From the NCBI RefSeq assembly GCF_001634625.1, contig NZ_LRSE01000015.1:1-64000 (forward strand): a stretch of DNA of 64,000 nucleotides, in the 5' to 3' direction. Shown here in pieces: positions 8,280 through 17,331 of this stretch (its first letter is position 1; every line of letters starts with the position of its first letter). The position numbers were made by a program, and so were the translations under genes. The notes beneath the pieces were generated by a model, which searched no databases, was not told where the DNA came from, and worked only from the letters and a program-made list of their open reading frames with translations. The DNA comes from Croceicoccus bisphenolivorans. Lineage in GTDB: Bacteria > Pseudomonadota > Alphaproteobacteria > Sphingomonadales > Sphingomonadaceae.

Positions 8280-9622
8280 TGGCACACGAAACCGAACGGT
8301 CGGGCGGTGAACCTGCCGCCGACAGCAGCCAGGTGGCCGCCACTCCGGAAAGCCGGCGCGAAGTCGGACGCCGTAACCTCAATCGCCAGATCGCCCAGCG
8401 CCAGAAGGCTCTGCTCATTGGTGTTGGCGCTCTTGCCCTCGTCGGCGGCGCGACGTTCCTGTTCAGCGGCGACAAGGGCAAAGGCTCGGGTACTTCCGGC
8501 GAGGCGGTGACGATCGACACCGGCGGGCTCGTCAACCGCAACCTGTCGGAACGCGAGTTCGTCGCGACTTACGGCAACCGTGCCGATGCCCAGGACCGGG
8601 AGATCAAGGCGCTCAAGGAAGGCCAGGTCTCGCGTCCCGAGCTCGAACAGCAGCTTGCCGCGCTCAAGACCGAAAATGCGCAGATGCGCACCGACGGTCA
8701 GCACGCGATCGATGCAATCTCGGCAGAGAACGCGGCCTTGAAATCGCAGCTCGACCAGGCCTCGCGCGCGCCGGCTGCACCGGTCATGCCGCCGCCTGCC
8801 TATGGCCCTGGTGTTTCTCCGGGTACTGGCACCCCGGCACCAGGGACAAACCGGCAAGGTGCCGACGGCCCGGCAACCGACGCCAAAGTCAGCCTGATGA
8901 GCTTCGAGACCGGCGCTACCGGACCCAAGAAGCCGGGAGGCGACAGCGCGGCCCCGCAGCTCCTGCTGCAGGACAGCCCCGATTACCTGCCGCCCAACAG
9001 CTATGCGCCGGCGCGGGTCATTGTCGGTGTCGATGCCTCGACCGGCGTTGCCAGCCAGACCGATCCACTCCCGGTGGTGCTCAGGATTACCGGGCCGGCA
9101 CGCTCGGTCATGCGAGGCGGCAAGGTGCTGACGACCGATATCACCGGCTGCCTCGTCAACGGCGCGGCCCGCGGCGATCTCAGCAGCGAGAAAGTCTATG
9201 TGAAGCTTGCGCGCATGACCTGTGCGCAGCCGGGCGGCCGCTATGCGATGAGCGAGGTCAAAGGCTTCATCAGCTTTGCCGGCAAGTCGGGCGTGCGTGG
9301 CCGTGTCGTCAGCCGCGAAGGCAGCCTTGTTGGCCAGGCCCTCCTCGCCGGGATCGTCGGCGGCTTTGGTCGGGGCTTTTCCGCCAATGCCAATGGCATC
9401 TTCACCGGCCAGATCGGGGCCGATGGCAAGCGTCAGGCGCTCTCGCCGACTGACATTGTCACAGGCGGCATCGGCCAGGGCGCCGGCGAGGCCGCCGACA
9501 CGGTGAGCAAGTACCTCATCGAACGCGCCGAACAATACCAACCCGTCGTCGAGATGCCGACCGGCATCGAGGTCGAGATCGTCTTCCTCGACGGCGTTCA
9601 CGTCAGGAGCAACACGAAATGA
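8279..9622 (+). CDS. traB: Type IV secretion core protein TraB (VirB10-like)
   Basis: A 447-residue protein with a cytoplasmic tail, one membrane segment (about 43-62), a charged coiled-coil region (about 95-160), a Pro-rich stretch (about 161-190) and a C-terminal beta-barrel domain. The barrel carries the TraB/TrbI pattern YLPPNSYAPARVIVGVDAS, RGDLSSEKVYVKLARMTC and GRVVSREGSL. TraB spans the envelope and links the inner-membrane ATPases to the TraK/TraV outer-membrane ring. Its ATG overlaps the traK stop, and its stop overlaps the dsbC start (ATGA). Length is typical. Confidence 0.92.
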   Translation: MAHETERSGGEPAADSSQVAATPESRREVGRRNLNRQIAQRQKALLIGVGALALVGGATFLFSGDKGKGSGTSGEAVTIDTGGLVNRNLSEREFVATYGNRADAQDREIKALKEGQVSRPELEQQLAALKTENAQMRTDGQHAIDAISAENAALKSQLDQASRAPAAPVMPPPAYGPGVSPGTGTPAPGTNRQGADGPATDAKVSLMSFETGATGPKKPGGDSAAPQLLLQDSPDYLPPNSYAPARVIVGVDASTGVASQTDPLPVVLRITGPARSVMRGGKVLTTDITGCLVNGAARGDLSSEKVYVKLARMTCAQPGGRYAMSEVKGFISFAGKSGVRGRVVSREGSLVGQALLAGIVGGFGRGFSANANGIFTGQIGADGKRQALSPTDIVTGGIGQGAGEAADTVSKYLIERAEQYQPVVEMPTGIEVEIVFLDGVHVRSNTK

Positions 9623-10488
9623 ATTACACGGAATTCCGGCCGGGCTTCAAAGCCCGTGCCGCAACGGCGGCGCTTGCCGTCACCACAGCCTTTGCCGTCG
9701 TCAGCCTCGGTCTCGCTGCAGTGACGTCCGCGCCGGCTCAGGCGAGCGCCACGTCAAGCGCCGTGCGCGCCGCGCTCAAAGCGCGCCTTCCCAAGACGCC
9801 GATCGACGCGCTCACCTGCGAGGGCTTCGGCGGGCTGTGCGAAGTCGTGTCGGGGACTACGCTGTTCTACGTTGATGAGAGTGCCCGCTACCTCCTGGTC
9901 GGCCGGCTCTACGACATGGAGACGCGCCGTGATGTGACGGCAGCGCGGCTGCTCGAGCTCAACCCGGACCTCATCGCTGCCGGCGCGGCGCGCGCGGGCG
10001 GCGACAGCAAGGCGCAGCAAGACGAACCTGCGAACGCGGTCCCAACCAAGGTCGATCTCGCCAAATTGCCCGCCGATGGCGCCGTGCGCTGGGGCAATCC
10101 GGCAGGCCCCAAAGTCGTGGTCTTTTCGGACTTCCACTGCGGCTACTGCCAGCGCCTGACCGGTGAGCTCGCCAAGGCGGGCGTCCAGGTCGAGGAACGG
10201 CCGATCTCGATCTTCGGAGCCAAGAGCCGCGCGCTCTCCGAGGCCGTTCTCTGCGCGCTCGATCCGGCCGCCGCACTTCACGCCGCCTATGCCGGAGATG
10301 CGCCACAAGCGCGGCCTGGCTGCAAGCCCAAGGGCCTCGATGCGAACGAGGCTTTCGCAAAGGCGAATGGCTTCAACGGCACCCCGGTGCTGGTGCGGGC
10401 GACCGATGGCGCGGTTCTGCAGGGCTATCGCCCGGCAAGCGAGATCCGCCGCTTCCTTGGCCTCACTCCGAACAAGGGAGGCCAGTGA
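9619..10488 (+). CDS. dsbC: DsbC-like periplasmic thiol-disulfide isomerase of the tra operon
   Basis: A 289-residue secreted protein. After a signal sequence (ends near APAQAS) there is a small DsbC-type dimerisation domain with LTCEGFGGLCEVVSG and YDMETRRDVT. A thioredoxin fold follows with the redox centre CGYC in FSDFHCGYCQRL (about residue 175) and a cis-Pro segment NGTPVLVRATDG. DsbC proteins correct disulfides in the periplasm, and TraU, TraN, TraH and TraV encoded downstream are Cys-containing. A dsbC gene next to traB/traV is known in SXT-like elements. It overlaps traB by 4 bases and traV by 1. Confidence 0.88.
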   Translation: MNYTEFRPGFKARAATAALAVTTAFAVVSLGLAAVTSAPAQASATSSAVRAALKARLPKTPIDALTCEGFGGLCEVVSGTTLFYVDESARYLLVGRLYDMETRRDVTAARLLELNPDLIAAGAARAGGDSKAQQDEPANAVPTKVDLAKLPADGAVRWGNPAGPKVVVFSDFHCGYCQRLTGELAKAGVQVEERPISIFGAKSRALSEAVLCALDPAAALHAAYAGDAPQARPGCKPKGLDANEAFAKANGFNGTPVLVRATDGAVLQGYRPASEIRRFLGLTPNKGGQ

Positions 10489-11111
10489 TGGGCAGGCCCA
10501 ACAGACTTTCACTCGCGCCGCTGCGTGTTGCGGCGCTCGTTGCCCTCGCTGTCGCGACCAGCGGCTGCGCGGTGCTCGGCGGCAACGTCAAGGGGAGCTT
10601 CTCGTGCCGCGCGCCGGAAGGCAATTGCGCGCCGACCTCGGTGATCGATGAAGCAGCCACCCAGGCTTCGGGCAAAGCGCCCGAAGCGATGAGGCCGCCC
10701 TCGGCACGCGTCCTGCCGCAGATATCCGAGGGACGGCTGCGCGTCGTGCTGGCGGCCTATCGCGACGACAATGGGCGGACGCATGAAGCGCGGGTCGTCG
10801 AGGTCCCGCTGCCGACGAGTGCTGCAAGCCAGTTTCAGGATCCGGCGAGCCGCCGCGAAGTCGCTCGGGCACTCGCCCGCGCGGTGAGTGCCGCGCGCCA
10901 TCCCGAAAGCGCGGCGGAGCCGCCGCGCCCGATCGGTCCTCCGGCCGATCTTCCTGCCGATCCTACCACCACCGCCTTGCCGGACGTGCTCACTGCCCCC
11001 TTGCAGCACGCGCCGGCCGGGGGACCCGGGACTGCCTCCCTCCCGGCCCGGGTCCCCCAACCTGACGCACAGAAGGAGGAGCCCGCTCCTCAGGAAGGTC
11101 AAAAGCCATGA
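10488..11111 (+). CDS. traV: Type IV secretion lipoprotein TraV
   Basis: A 207-residue lipoprotein. The leader ends in the lipobox ATSGC, giving a lipidated Cys about 24 residues in, followed by VLGGNVKGSFSCRAPEGNC. TraV is the VirB7-like outer-membrane lipoprotein that anchors the TraK ring to TraB. I chose the ATG at 10488 in the TGATG junction with dsbC rather than the GTG one codon earlier. The C-terminal third is Pro-rich and low in complexity. It overlaps traC by 4 bases (ATGA). Confidence 0.85.
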   Translation: MGRPNRLSLAPLRVAALVALAVATSGCAVLGGNVKGSFSCRAPEGNCAPTSVIDEAATQASGKAPEAMRPPSARVLPQISEGRLRVVLAAYRDDNGRTHEARVVEVPLPTSAASQFQDPASRREVARALARAVSAARHPESAAEPPRPIGPPADLPADPTTTALPDVLTAPLQHAPAGGPGTASLPARVPQPDAQKEEPAPQEGQKP

Positions 11112-13660
11112 CTCTCTCGCTTGCCAGGGCGCGCGACGCGCTGATGGGCTCGCTGTTCGCCGACACGGCCTCGGCCGAAAAGCCGCGCACGAGCTTTGCC
11201 CTCGACATGCTCTCGGACTGGCTCCCTTACCGGGTCTTCGACGAGAGCGCCGGGCTTTACCGCAATGCCCACTCCAAAGGTTTCATCCTCGAGGTGACGC
11301 CGCTCATCGGCGCCGATGAGCGCACCGGCGAAATCCTGGGTCAGTTCTTCTCCGAAGGGCTGCCCCAGGGAGCCTGCCTGCAGGTGCTCAATTTCGCGAG
11401 CCCGCGCATCGGGCAGGTCGTCTCACCGTGGTTCGCGCCTCGCTACGAGCAGGGCGGCGTCTACGAGGCGATCGCGCGCGAACGGATTGCCCGGTTCTAC
11501 GATCTCGTCTGGGAGAGCGGTTCGGCGCATGCTCCCTTCCATGTCCGCAGCAGCCGTCTGATCGTCTCATTGGGCGTCCCCGAGAGCGCGTATGTCACCG
11601 ATGCCGAACTCGCCGAATGCCGCGACGGGCTCCTGGGCCTCATCCATTCGCTGGGCCTTGAAGCCCATGCGCTGCGGCCGTCGGCGCTGATCGGGCTGAT
11701 CGACGAGCTGACGTCGCCAACCACGGCCCGCGAACCCGAGCGTGAAAGCTGGAATCCGCTCGAGCAGATCGACGTCCAGGCGATCCGTAGCGACATCGAG
11801 CTCGAGGTCGAAGACGACCGCATGGTGCTGCGAACCGAGCGGTTCCGCGAGATCGGCCGCGACCGCGCTGGCCATCCCGAAGTCGGCGAATGCCTGCCCG
11901 ACAGCTTCGATCTGCGCCATTTTGCCGTGCGCGCGTTTCCCGAACGCTGGGCGCCATGGGAATGCGCGCGCCTCATCGGCGACATGTTCACCGACAAGCT
12001 GCGGTTTCCCTGTCCGACCGCAACAATGCTGTGTCTGGTCTATCCCGACCAGGAAGCGGCGTCGGCGCGCGCGGGCTACAAGTTCATGCGCACCACGAGC
12101 CTCAGCCAGACCAAAAGCGCGCGTTTCCTGCCCAAGCTTGCCGACCAGTCGGCTGAGTGGCGGCATGTCCAAAACGAGCTGCAGGCCGGCAAGAAGCTGG
12201 TGAAGCTGTTCTACGGTCTCACCAGCTATTCGCCGCTCGGCCAAGGCGATGCACACGAGCGGGTGATCAAGGCGATCTTCAAGGCCGCGGGCTGGGATCT
12301 CGCTGACGAGCGCTTTCTCCAGCTCCAGGGCCTGGTCGCGGCCTTCCCCTTGAGCCTCGCCGATGGGCTGGCGGACGACATGCTTCGCCTGAAGCGCATG
12401 CGCACGATGCTCTCGACCACGGCGGCCAATATCGCGCCGATGCAGGGCGAGTATCTCGGCCGCTCCGTGCCGCATCTCCTGCTTGTCGGCCGCCGGGGCC
12501 AGCCCTTCTGGTGGTCGCCGTTCGAGAACGGAGCGGGCAACCACAACATCGCGATCTGCGGCAAGTCGGGTTCGGGCAAGTCGGTCCTGCTCCAGGAGCT
12601 TTGCGCGGCCTTGCGCGGTGCGGGCGCCAAAGTCGTCGTGATCGACGACGGCCGCTCGTTCGAGCACTCGGTCAAGCTTCAGGGCGGCCGCTTCGTCGAG
12701 TTCACGCTGGCGGCCGGCTTCTCGCTCAACCCCTTCTCGATGGTCGACGATGCCCGGGCGGCGAGCGATGAAGACTACCGGCTCGACTGCTTTGCCATGA
12801 TCAAGGCGATCATTGGCCAGATGGCGCGGCACGATGACAAGCCGAGCGATACCGAGCGCGGCCTCATCGACCGGGCGGTGACGACGGTCTGGGACACGCT
12901 CGGCAGCGGCGGCAGCATCGACGATATCGCGGCCGCCCTTGGCGCGGGCGGCGGCGAGCTTGGGGCTAACCTGGCGACCGCCATCGCCCCCTACTGCCGT
13001 GGCGGCAGCTACGGCGGGTTCTTTTCAGGCAAGGCCAGCTTCGCGCTCGACGATGATTTCACCGTCTTCGAGATGAGCGACCTTGCGAGCCGCGAGGAGC
13101 TGAGGAGCGTCGTCCTCTCGGCGATCATGTTCATGACCGGCCAGGCCATGACGCGCACGTCGCGAGCAACGCGCAAGCTGCTGCTGATCGACGAAGCCTG
13201 GTCGATGCTGCGGGGCGGCTCGATGGGCGAGTTCGTCGAGACCTATGCCCGCACCGCGCGCAAATATGGCGGCGCGCTCGCGACCGCCACCCAGTCGCTC
13301 AACGACTACTACAAGTCGGACGGCGCCCGCGCCGCGCTCGAGAACAGCGACTGGATGCTGATACTCCAGCAGAAGGCCGAGACGATTGCCGATTTCCGGC
13401 AAAGCGCCCGGCTCGACATGGACGATCGTACTGAGACGCTGATCCGGTCCCTGAAGCGCTCGGGCGCGGAATATTCCGAGATCTTCATCAAGGGCCCGGA
13501 GACCGAGGCGATTGGCCGTCTGGTTCTCGATCCGCTTTCGGCGACGATCTTTTCGTCCGACCCCGACACCTACGCCGCGATCCAGGCGCTCGAGGCCCGC
13601 GGCATGCCGCTCGCCGACGCGATCCGCAAGGTTGCGGGTCTGCCGCTGGGAGAGCGCTGA
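11108..13660 (+). CDS. traC: Type IV secretion ATPase TraC (VirB4 family)
   Basis: An 850-residue ATPase powering pilus assembly at the inner membrane. Visible features are the N-terminal TraC domain with LSDWLPYRVFDESAGLYRN, Walker A CGKSGSGKSVLL at about 483-494, Walker B LLLIDEAWSML at about 692 and the downstream KYGGALATATQSLNDYY segment typical of VirB4/TraC. Length matches the family (F TraC is about 875). It overlaps traV by 4 bases and the next gene by 1 (TGATG). Confidence 0.95.
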   Translation: MTLSLARARDALMGSLFADTASAEKPRTSFALDMLSDWLPYRVFDESAGLYRNAHSKGFILEVTPLIGADERTGEILGQFFSEGLPQGACLQVLNFASPRIGQVVSPWFAPRYEQGGVYEAIARERIARFYDLVWESGSAHAPFHVRSSRLIVSLGVPESAYVTDAELAECRDGLLGLIHSLGLEAHALRPSALIGLIDELTSPTTAREPERESWNPLEQIDVQAIRSDIELEVEDDRMVLRTERFREIGRDRAGHPEVGECLPDSFDLRHFAVRAFPERWAPWECARLIGDMFTDKLRFPCPTATMLCLVYPDQEAASARAGYKFMRTTSLSQTKSARFLPKLADQSAEWRHVQNELQAGKKLVKLFYGLTSYSPLGQGDAHERVIKAIFKAAGWDLADERFLQLQGLVAAFPLSLADGLADDMLRLKRMRTMLSTTAANIAPMQGEYLGRSVPHLLLVGRRGQPFWWSPFENGAGNHNIAICGKSGSGKSVLLQELCAALRGAGAKVVVIDDGRSFEHSVKLQGGRFVEFTLAAGFSLNPFSMVDDARAASDEDYRLDCFAMIKAIIGQMARHDDKPSDTERGLIDRAVTTVWDTLGSGGSIDDIAAALGAGGGELGANLATAIAPYCRGGSYGGFFSGKASFALDDDFTVFEMSDLASREELRSVVLSAIMFMTGQAMTRTSRATRKLLLIDEAWSMLRGGSMGEFVETYARTARKYGGALATATQSLNDYYKSDGARAALENSDWMLILQQKAETIADFRQSARLDMDDRTETLIRSLKRSGAEYSEIFIKGPETEAIGRLVLDPLSATIFSSDPDTYAAIQALEARGMPLADAIRKVAGLPLGER

Positions 13661-14046
13661 TGGCCTTTCACCAGACGCCCTTCGACCACATCGGCGTGTG
13701 GTCGCCGCCGCAGCGCTTGCTGCCGTTTCTGCAGGGGACTTGCTTCGTCCTCATCGAGGCCTCGCGTTTTGCCGTCACGAGCCTGCTGATCGTGCTCGGA
13801 CTGCCGCTCTTTGCCTTCCTGTTCCTCGCGGGCTGGGACTTGGGGCTGCTCTTCACGCAGCTCGGCAACCTTGCCGACCATTACCGCGAAGCGAGCGCGA
13901 TCCGGCGGATCGCCTTTTCGCAGGACCTCCAGGGCGTGTTCCTCGCGACCTCGCTCGGCGTGCTGCTGGCACGCGCACCGCGGTTCCTGAAGCGCCTCGA
14001 AACCGCGCTCGCTCCGGCCGCTCCCCGGGAGACCGACAATGGCTGA
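13660..14046 (+). CDS. Small inner-membrane protein of the tra operon, unknown
   Basis: A 128-residue protein with a long hydrophobic span around residues 40-67 (SLLIVLGLPLFAFLFLAGWD) and probably a second around 90-105 (GVFLATSLGVLLARAP). I do not recognise a family. It sits between traC and trbI, sharing TGATG with traC and overlapping trbI by 8 bases, so it is co-translated with the secretion genes. A role in the inner-membrane complex is inferred from position and topology only. Confidence 0.7.
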   Translation: MAFHQTPFDHIGVWSPPQRLLPFLQGTCFVLIEASRFAVTSLLIVLGLPLFAFLFLAGWDLGLLFTQLGNLADHYREASAIRRIAFSQDLQGVFLATSLGVLLARAPRFLKRLETALAPAAPRETDNG

Positions 14047-14425
14047 CACGACCCTATTACAATCTTTTAATCGCCCACTGGCGCTGCGTCTGGGCGCGGT
14101 TCTCCTCGCGGTCTGCCTCCTTCTGTGGGGCGCCTGGGTCAGCCGCGAAGTGGCGCGCCCTCGCGAGCAGATCGTCACGGTTCGTCTGTCTGAAACGATT
14201 GCGCGCTTCGTCGATACCGAAGCGCGCAGCGGCAAGGCGCCCGAGGATGGGCAGGCACGAACGCTGGCTTACCTCCAGGCCGCCGAGGCCGCCGTGCGCG
14301 AGATGGGCAGCAATGGCAGGGTGGTGCTGGTCGCCGAAGCGGTATTGGCCGGCGATGTCCCCGATGCCACGGCCGAACTCGAGCAGCGCGTCGCCGCCAA
14401 GCTTGGCCGGGAGAAACGGCCATGA
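14039..14425 (+). CDS. trbI: Type-F conjugative transfer protein TrbI
   Basis: A 128-residue protein with one N-terminal membrane segment (about 17-33, LGAVLLAVCLLLWGAWV). A periplasmic region follows that carries the F-type TrbI pattern IVTVRLSETIARFVDTEA and ends in an Ala-rich helical part. F TrbI influences pilus outgrowth and retraction and is encoded between traC and traW, as here. It overlaps both neighbours (8 and 4 bases). Confidence 0.8.
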   Translation: MADTTLLQSFNRPLALRLGAVLLAVCLLLWGAWVSREVARPREQIVTVRLSETIARFVDTEARSGKAPEDGQARTLAYLQAAEAAVREMGSNGRVVLVAEAVLAGDVPDATAELEQRVAAKLGREKRP

Positions 14426-14943
14426 CGGATCTTGTCGCCCGCACGCTGCGCCGGGTCCGGCGTCCGTTGCTCCTCACCGCGATTGTCGCCTTGCCATTTG
14501 CCTGGGCGCCGATTGCCGCTTTCGGCGAGGACCATGCGTTCCTCATCAATGCGAGCCCGAGCCTGCCCAACTGGGCCTTCTGGCTCGACAAGTCGGCGCC
14601 GATCGCACGTGGCAGCCTGATCTTCTTCGAGCCGCCAGCCTCGCCGCTGCTGGAGAGGCATTTCGGGAAAGGTCCGCATCTTTTCGGCAAGCGCGTGCTG
14701 GGCCTGCCGGGCGACGTGGTGAGCCACGAGGGCGCCGAGGTCCTGGTCAACGGGCGCAAGGTCGGCGCGCGCCTGGCGAAAACCCGGCTCGGGCTCAAGC
14801 TCAGCCCCGGACCCGAAGGCGTCATCCCGCAGAACTGCTACTATGTCGGCAGCGACCACCCGCGCGGCTTCGACAGCCGCTACGCTGAAGTGGGCTTGGC
14901 CTGCCGTGGCCACATTCTTGGCAGCGGGAGGGCGATCCTGTGA
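14422..14943 (+). CDS. TraF/TrhF-type conjugative signal peptidase (S26)
   Basis: A 173-residue membrane-anchored S26 peptidase. After one membrane segment, the likely catalytic Ser lies in INASPSLPNWAFW and the Lys in GKRVLGLPGDVVS; the later YYVGSDHPRGFDSRYAEVG matches the last S26 box. RP4 TraF of this family processes and cyclises the TrbC pilin, and TrhF-type peptidases occur at this place in R27/SXT-like clusters. The likely substrate is the pilin at 6252. It overlaps trbI and traW by 4 bases each. Confidence 0.87.
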   Translation: MTDLVARTLRRVRRPLLLTAIVALPFAWAPIAAFGEDHAFLINASPSLPNWAFWLDKSAPIARGSLIFFEPPASPLLERHFGKGPHLFGKRVLGLPGDVVSHEGAEVLVNGRKVGARLAKTRLGLKLSPGPEGVIPQNCYYVGSDHPRGFDSRYAEVGLACRGHILGSGRAIL

Positions 14944-15569
14944 GGCGCGCGTTTCTCCTTCCGCTCTGCCTCGCCTGCGTCCCTGCGGCCGAGGCCCGTG
15001 ACTATGGCCAGCACGGCGCAGTCTTCCCGGTGATCGAGCGCGATCTCCTCGAGCAGATCCATACGCGGCTGACCGCCATGGAAAAGTCGGGCGAGACCGC
15101 GCGGCTCAACCAGGAATTGCAACGGCGCACGGCGGCCCGGGTCAACCGGCCCGAGCCGGTCGGCGGGCTTGTCCGCGCGAGCGCCGCCCGCCGCTGGAGC
15201 TTTGATCCCACGATCACGCTCGAGACCGATATTCGAGGACCCAAGGGCGAGCTCATTCATGCCCGCGGCACGCGGGTGAACCCGCTCGACAGCGTGCCCC
15301 TGCGCGCCGAGCTCCTGTTCTTCGACGGCGATGATCCCGAGCAGCTCGCCTGGGCGCTGAGCCAGTCTAGGGCTGCGAAGCTCATCCTCACCAAAGGCGC
15401 GCCGCTCGAGCTGATGAAGGCACGGCAGCGGCGGTTCTACTTCGACCAGGGCGGCAAACTCATCCGCCACTTCGGGATCGGGGCGGTGCCGGCGCGGGTG
15501 CGCCAGCAAGGCCGCGCGCTCGAAGTCAGCGAGATCGTCCTTCCACCCCGTCAAGGAGCCCGCCCATGA
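14940..15569 (+). CDS. traW: Type-F conjugative transfer protein TraW
   Basis: A 209-residue periplasmic protein with a short signal sequence (ends near VPAAEARDYG). The TraW pattern follows: GAVFPVIERDLLEQI near the mature start, RSW-like residues in ARRWSFDPTITL, and YFDQGGKLIRHFGIGAVPARV near the end. TraW works with TraU and TrbC in pilus assembly in F-type systems. It overlaps its neighbours by 4 bases at each end. Confidence 0.9.
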   Translation: MRRAFLLPLCLACVPAAEARDYGQHGAVFPVIERDLLEQIHTRLTAMEKSGETARLNQELQRRTAARVNRPEPVGGLVRASAARRWSFDPTITLETDIRGPKGELIHARGTRVNPLDSVPLRAELLFFDGDDPEQLAWALSQSRAAKLILTKGAPLELMKARQRRFYFDQGGKLIRHFGIGAVPARVRQQGRALEVSEIVLPPRQGARP

Positions 15570-16579
15570 CACATCTTCGTCGTCTGGTAGCGGCTGCGCT
15601 CGGAGCGCTGGGCCTGATGCTGGCCAGTCCAGCCAGTGCAGATGCGGGCCCCGGCCGCTGCACCGGCAGCTTCGTCAACCCGATCACCGATATCTGCTGG
15701 TCCTGCCTGTTTCCGATCTCGGTCGGGGGACTCAAGATCTGGCCGTCGAGCCGTCCTGATCCTTCCAACCCGACCCTGCCACTGTGCCTATGCGGCTTGC
15801 GGCCCGGCATCGCCATGGGGTTCTGGGAGCCGGTTCGGCTTGCCGACGTCAGCATGAAGCCCTGGTGCTTCGTTAACCTGGGCGGGATGAAGCTCGATCC
15901 CGGCTTCGATATCGGGTTCCGCTCGATCAAGGGTCCGTCGGCGATCGGCGGGGCCAGCCAGAACTACTCGAGCTGGCACGTTCATTGGTATGCCTATCCG
16001 CTGATCTACTGGATGGAGATCGTCGCCGATTTCCTGTGCCTGGAATCGGGCTCGATCGACATTCTCTACATCTCCGAGATCGATCCGCTCTGGCAGGACA
16101 GCGAACTCACCGCGATCATCAATCCCGAGGCGGTCCTGTTCGCCAACCCGCTCGCGCTCGCCGCCTGCGCTGCCGATTGCGTGTCCTCGACGGTCCACCT
16201 GCCGGTCGACGAGATGTTCTGGTGCGCTGGCTGCCAGGGCTCGATGTACCCGATGAACGGCAATGTCTCGGCCTCGATCGGGCACGTCCAGGCCTCGCGG
16301 CTCGTGCTCTCGCGCTTCGCCTATAAGCTCCACCGCGAGCTCGTCGCCTGGGGCACGATGGGCAGCAAGGGGCTTTGCGGCAAGTACCTGATGCCGGTGA
16401 TGCGCAAGCAGCAATACCGCTTCCAGGCCACCAATCCGAACCCGGCGACCAAGGGGCGCTATGCCTGCCCCCCGATCGGCGCCGCCACCACCTTTCAATC
16501 GGCTGGACAGGTCATCCCCGCGATCGGCGAGGACATGGGCTACCTCGTCTGGCGCAAGCGGAACTGCTGCGCGCTATGA
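15566..16579 (+). CDS. traU: Conjugal transfer pilus assembly protein TraU
   Basis: A 337-residue secreted, Cys-rich protein. The mature start GRCTGSFVNPITDICWSCLF is the TraU hallmark, followed by CLCGLRPGIAMGFWEPVRL and the mid-protein WYAYPLIYWMEI. TraU is a periplasmic factor needed mainly for DNA transfer in F-type systems. Its many Cys residues fit with the DsbC and TraF thioredoxin-like proteins of the same operon. Length is typical (about 330). Confidence 0.95.
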   Translation: MTHLRRLVAAALGALGLMLASPASADAGPGRCTGSFVNPITDICWSCLFPISVGGLKIWPSSRPDPSNPTLPLCLCGLRPGIAMGFWEPVRLADVSMKPWCFVNLGGMKLDPGFDIGFRSIKGPSAIGGASQNYSSWHVHWYAYPLIYWMEIVADFLCLESGSIDILYISEIDPLWQDSELTAIINPEAVLFANPLALAACAADCVSSTVHLPVDEMFWCAGCQGSMYPMNGNVSASIGHVQASRLVLSRFAYKLHRELVAWGTMGSKGLCGKYLMPVMRKQQYRFQATNPNPATKGRYACPPIGAATTFQSAGQVIPAIGEDMGYLVWRKRNCCAL

Positions 16580-17331
16580 ACCGGAAACTTCTCCTCATCC
16601 CGCTGGGACTGGCTCTCCCTCTCGCAGGTCTCGCGCTCGCCCAGAGTGCCCCCGACGGCATCGATCTCGACGCCATTCGCGCCCGCTCGGCCGAGCACGC
16701 CGAGGACGCGGCCGCCCTGGCGGCGGCGGTCCGCGAGCGGGCCGAAGCGGTGCACGATGACGCACTCCAAACCCAGGACCAGGCCCAGGCCGCTGGCGCG
16801 CGCTATGCCGACAGTCTGCCATCCGCCACGAACAGCACGGACGTTCTCGATTTCGATGCGATGGTTCGCGAGCGGGCCGAGGCGGAAAAAGCGCCGCTTG
16901 GCGAGAGCCCGCGCTTCATCGCCTTTGCCAGCCTGTCAATGCCGCCCGAGGCCTTGAAGGCATTGGTGCGCGACATGGGCCGCGCCGGCGGCGTGACCGT
17001 GCTGCGGGGCTTTCCATCCGGCGAATCCGCGCGGTTTAAGGCGCTCCTGACCGAGATCTGGCAAGGCGAGGATGCCCCGCAGGCGCTCGGCATCGACCCG
17101 CGCCTGTTCCGCGCCTTCCACATCGAGGCAGCGCCGAGCTTTGTCATGGTGGGGAGCGATTTTTCTCCTTGCGATGGCTTTGATTGCCAGGACGTTCCGC
17201 CGCCTCACGACCGGCTGACCGGCAATGTGTCGGTCGGACAGGTCCTCGAAACCATCAAAGACGGTGCCGGCCCCGGCGCCGCGCTGGCGCGCCTTCACCT
17301 GGCCCGCCTCGAAGAAGGAGCGGATCGATGA
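16576..17331 (+). CDS. trbC: Type-F pilin assembly protein TrbC
   Basis: A 251-residue secreted protein (leader LLLIPLGLALPLAGLALAQ). I chose ATG 16576, which overlaps the traU stop (ATGA). A long Ala/Glu-rich helical region of about 60-100 residues precedes the TrbC domain, with FIAFASLSMPPEALKALVRD, VTVLRGFPSGES and APSFVMVG, a thioredoxin-like fold without the CxxC. TrbC acts with TraW in F-pilus assembly. Confidence 0.88.
   Translation: MNRKLLLIPLGLALPLAGLALAQSAPDGIDLDAIRARSAEHAEDAAALAAAVRERAEAVHDDALQTQDQAQAAGARYADSLPSATNSTDVLDFDAMVRERAEAEKAPLGESPRFIAFASLSMPPEALKALVRDMGRAGGVTVLRGFPSGESARFKALLTEIWQGEDAPQALGIDPRLFRAFHIEAAPSFVMVGSDFSPCDGFDCQDVPPPHDRLTGNVSVGQVLETIKDGAGPGAALARLHLARLEEGADR

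Noticed and set aside
8204-9601. Long minus-strand frame (465 codons) opposite traB
   Set aside because: Shadow of traB in GC-rich DNA: low-complexity Arg/Ala/Gly text and no family features.
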